Of a DNA stretch of 64,000 bases, positions 62,208 to 64,000 are shown piece after piece (position 1 is the first letter of the stretch; the number at the start of each line of letters is the position of its first letter). Origin of the DNA: Lagopus muta (lineage: Eukaryota > Chordata > Aves > Galliformes > Phasianidae); assembly GCF_023343835.1 (NCBI RefSeq), contig NC_064472.1, positions 10,159,469 through 10,223,468 of the forward strand. Direction: 5' to 3'. The notes under the pieces were generated by a model. The model searched no databases. It worked only from the letters and a program-made list of their open reading frames with translations, and was not told the origin of the DNA. The position numbers and the translations under genes are program-made.

Positions 62208-62847
62208 TCAGGGGCCGGCATCCCGCTGGGCGTCCTCCCGGCAGCCCTTCAGCAGCTGGTTGAGCAGCGTCTTATCGCTGTCACGACGCGGGCGGATGAG
62301 CGGTGGGTAGGGGTTCCCCTTCAGCTCGATCACAGCCATCTTGGCACGGTCCAGGCAGTCACGGTTGGGGATGTGCAGCATGCGGGTGTAGCTGCCGGGG
62401 TACGGCTGGAAGCGGGGCGCCAGCACTTTGAACAGCTTGTGGACGAGATCCTTCTCCTGCGGAACGGCACGCTCAGCCCCGGGCCCGCGGGACGGGGGAG
62501 GTGAGGGGCCGGGCGCTACCTACCGTCAGCCAGAAATCCGCCATGCGCATGGCGCGCTCGTCCGCGTCCCCGCGCTTGGCGTAGTCGATGAGCTGCGGGG
62601 AAGAAGCGGGGCACGGCCGTCAGCCCCCCTCAGCCGGCGCTCCCGCCCGCCGCGGCCCGGCCCCGCCGCTCACCCGCTCCGCGTAGCCTCGCATCTCGTC
62701 GGCGCGCGCCCACGGCGCCTCGATGCGCTCGTGCCGCACCAGCGCCGTCACCAGGTTGCGCAGCAGGTCGAGGCGCGAGCGCGGGCCGTGTCCCAGCCGC
62801 CGGTACACGCGCCCGTGCGAGATCGCGGCTACCAGCGACAGCCGCAT
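62208..62847 (-). CDS. MRPL17: MRPL17, mitochondrial large-subunit ribosomal protein bL17m
   Basis: Three exons on the minus strand, 62674-62847, 62524-62592 and 62208-62456, give 163 residues (human about 175). Exon 1 reads [12 protein letters not shown] and [20 protein letters not shown], the bL17 signature. Exon 2 has LIDYAKRGD and exon 3 [19 protein letters not shown] and [14 protein letters not shown], as in vertebrate MRPL17. Donors and acceptors are canonical and all junctions are phase 0. The protein belongs to the mitoribosome large subunit near the exit tunnel. The C-terminal end after LLKGCRED is shorter than in mammals. The ATG follows a (GCC)n 5' UTR in a CpG island. Confidence 0.96.
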
Positions 62848-62916
62848 CCCGCCGCCGCCGCCGCCGCCTAGCCAACAGGAAGGGGGGGAGAGGGGAGGGG
62901 AATCGTCGCGCGTCAG

Positions 62917-62924
62917 TGACGTCA
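62917..62924. promoter_or_regulatory. CRE palindrome TGACGTCA
   Basis: A perfect cAMP-response element 70 bases upstream of the MRPL17 ATG, in a GC-rich promoter. CREB/ATF factors bind this palindrome; use here is inferred from position. Confidence 0.65.
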
Positions 62925-62965
62925 CAGCGCGACGGCGCGACGCAGCCGTCCCACGCGGGCGCGCT

Positions 62966-62984
62966 GCATGCCGGGAGGTGTAGT
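62966..62984 (-). promoter_or_regulatory. ZNF143/Staf-type site
   Basis: The minus strand reads ACTACACCTCCCGGCATGC, matching the ZNF143 (SBS) consensus ACTACAATTCCCAGCATGC at all but three positions. Such sites are common in promoters of housekeeping and mitochondrial ribosomal genes. It lies about 120 bases upstream of the MRPL17 ATG. Confidence 0.65.
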
Positions 62985-63300
62985 CTCAGCGCGGGGCTCG
63001 GCACGCGGTGGCGACGCGCTGAGCATGGGAGGTGGTGGAGTCAGCATCCCCGGACGTGTTTGGGAAGCGCGGGGATGTGGCGCTGAGGGACACAGTGGGC
63101 GTGGCGGGGTGGATTGGGTGAGAAGCTCTGAGAGGTCTGAACGGTTCTACAGCTGTAAGCTGCGCGTGCCGACAGCGCGGGTAAAACCACCAAGCCAGCG
63201 CTCGTGAGGCCGTGGCGGTACCGAGGTGGGTCTGTGCCTCACGGCCACGAGCACGGAACGCCGTAACCCCAACGCCGCGGTCGTGGCTGTGCGTATCGCC

Positions 63301-64000
63301 TAGCTCCAAGCGGGATGCTAAAAGGCAGCGTCTGGAAGCGTCCTCCTTGTTTCTCCCAGTCACTGCCGCAGGTGCAAGCAAAACTACATGGAACAAAAGC
63401 AACTACCGACAGTGTAAGAAAAAATATCTTTGTTATTACGAATACATCATAAAATCACAATCATTTTATGCACATTTTAGTATTTTGTATATAAATAAAG
63501 TGAACAGTATAGTTACTGGAATGTGTAATAGGAACAAACATATCGATCTTAAGTGAAATTAACAAATTCTTGGACCCCATCTTTTGTTGCTTCTCTGGGG
63601 CTAAACATGTTAACTCTGAAATACTTGTAAGAAAAATGTTATTCAAACCGGGACCAAAAATATCTCCAGGGATTGTCGTAATTCTGTACACAATCAATTT
63701 TCCTCTCCTTTTTCTGGTTTAACCTGACCATGTAAGAATTGTTATGTGTCAGTATTCTAGTTTTGCAAGGAAGACTAATCCTGTATGTCCCTGGGAGGTT
63801 TATGTTTTGTTAAACCTTTTAACAGTCAGTATTTCCCCATCACTACACACTCTTGCAAATGTTTCCATTAAATATATTTCCAATGTTAATAAAATAACAA
63901 CCTCTTTATTATCCTTCTGCTTATAACTTGATGTCTTAACATCAAAATAATATTTCTTTCTAATAAAACTATACATAGTATTTATACGAAACAAAGTTGT
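63301..64000. other. AT-rich flank, nothing recognised
   Basis: The sequence turns AT-rich right of the CpG island. There are a few chance AATAAA words (near 63494 and 63887) but no exon, repeat family or RNA gene that I recognise. Confidence 0.45.

Larger units (their letters stand above)
62440..63300. promoter_or_regulatory. CpG island and promoter of MRPL17
   Basis: CG-dense sequence spans exons 1 and 2 of MRPL17 and at least 400 bases upstream. It contains a CRE palindrome and a ZNF143-type site within 140 bases of the ATG. The island extends well beyond the gene on the right, which may mean a second, divergent transcript; no coding exon was found for one. Confidence 0.65.

Overview
The window looks like avian, probably galliform, nuclear DNA. 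It has compact multi-exon vertebrate genes with GC-rich CpG-island starts, and the dispersed repeats are almost entirely CR1-type LINE fragments, typical of chicken-like genomes. The species call is an inference; gene identities rest on reading exons and splice sites by eye.

Layout, left to right. (1) 230-1240: CpG island with a signal-peptide first exon on the minus strand (766-880), possibly CA9 by synteny; its other exons would lie off the left edge. (2) 1255-24000: a degenerate minisatellite, then about 22 kb with no convincing exon and several CR1 copies, including a long old CR1-type block at 16.1-17.9 kb. (3) 24028-48611, minus strand: a 28-exon gene whose splice phases all agree, encoding about 1068 aa: a complete class III-like myosin motor without an N-terminal kinase, one IQ motif, a short charged helix, a proline-rich linker, an SH2 domain with an intact FLVR arginine, and a short tail. 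This motor-SH2 fusion is the most interesting item. (4) 48110-48935: CpG island shared head-to-head by the myosin gene and ARHGEF39, containing a perfect (GCGGT)9 array. (5) 51199-60105, plus strand: ARHGEF39 (Dbl-family RhoGEF, 338 aa, DH plus PH). (6) 62208-62847, minus strand: MRPL17 (mitochondrial ribosomal protein bL17m, 163 aa), tail-to-tail with ARHGEF39, with a CpG-island promoter holding a CRE palindrome and a ZNF143-type site. (7) 63300-64000: AT-rich, nothing recognised.

The two central genes both concern the actin cytoskeleton: a phosphotyrosine-reading myosin and a Rho activator, transcribed away from each other from one island. From memory, human ARHGEF39 and CA9 are immediate divergent neighbours on 9p13 with no myosin between them. 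The bird order (CA9 candidate, myosin-SH2, ARHGEF39) would then fit loss of the myosin gene on the human lineage. CR1 copies cluster in the myosin introns around 34.3-36.1 kb and 44.8-47.8 kb and in the intergenic space.
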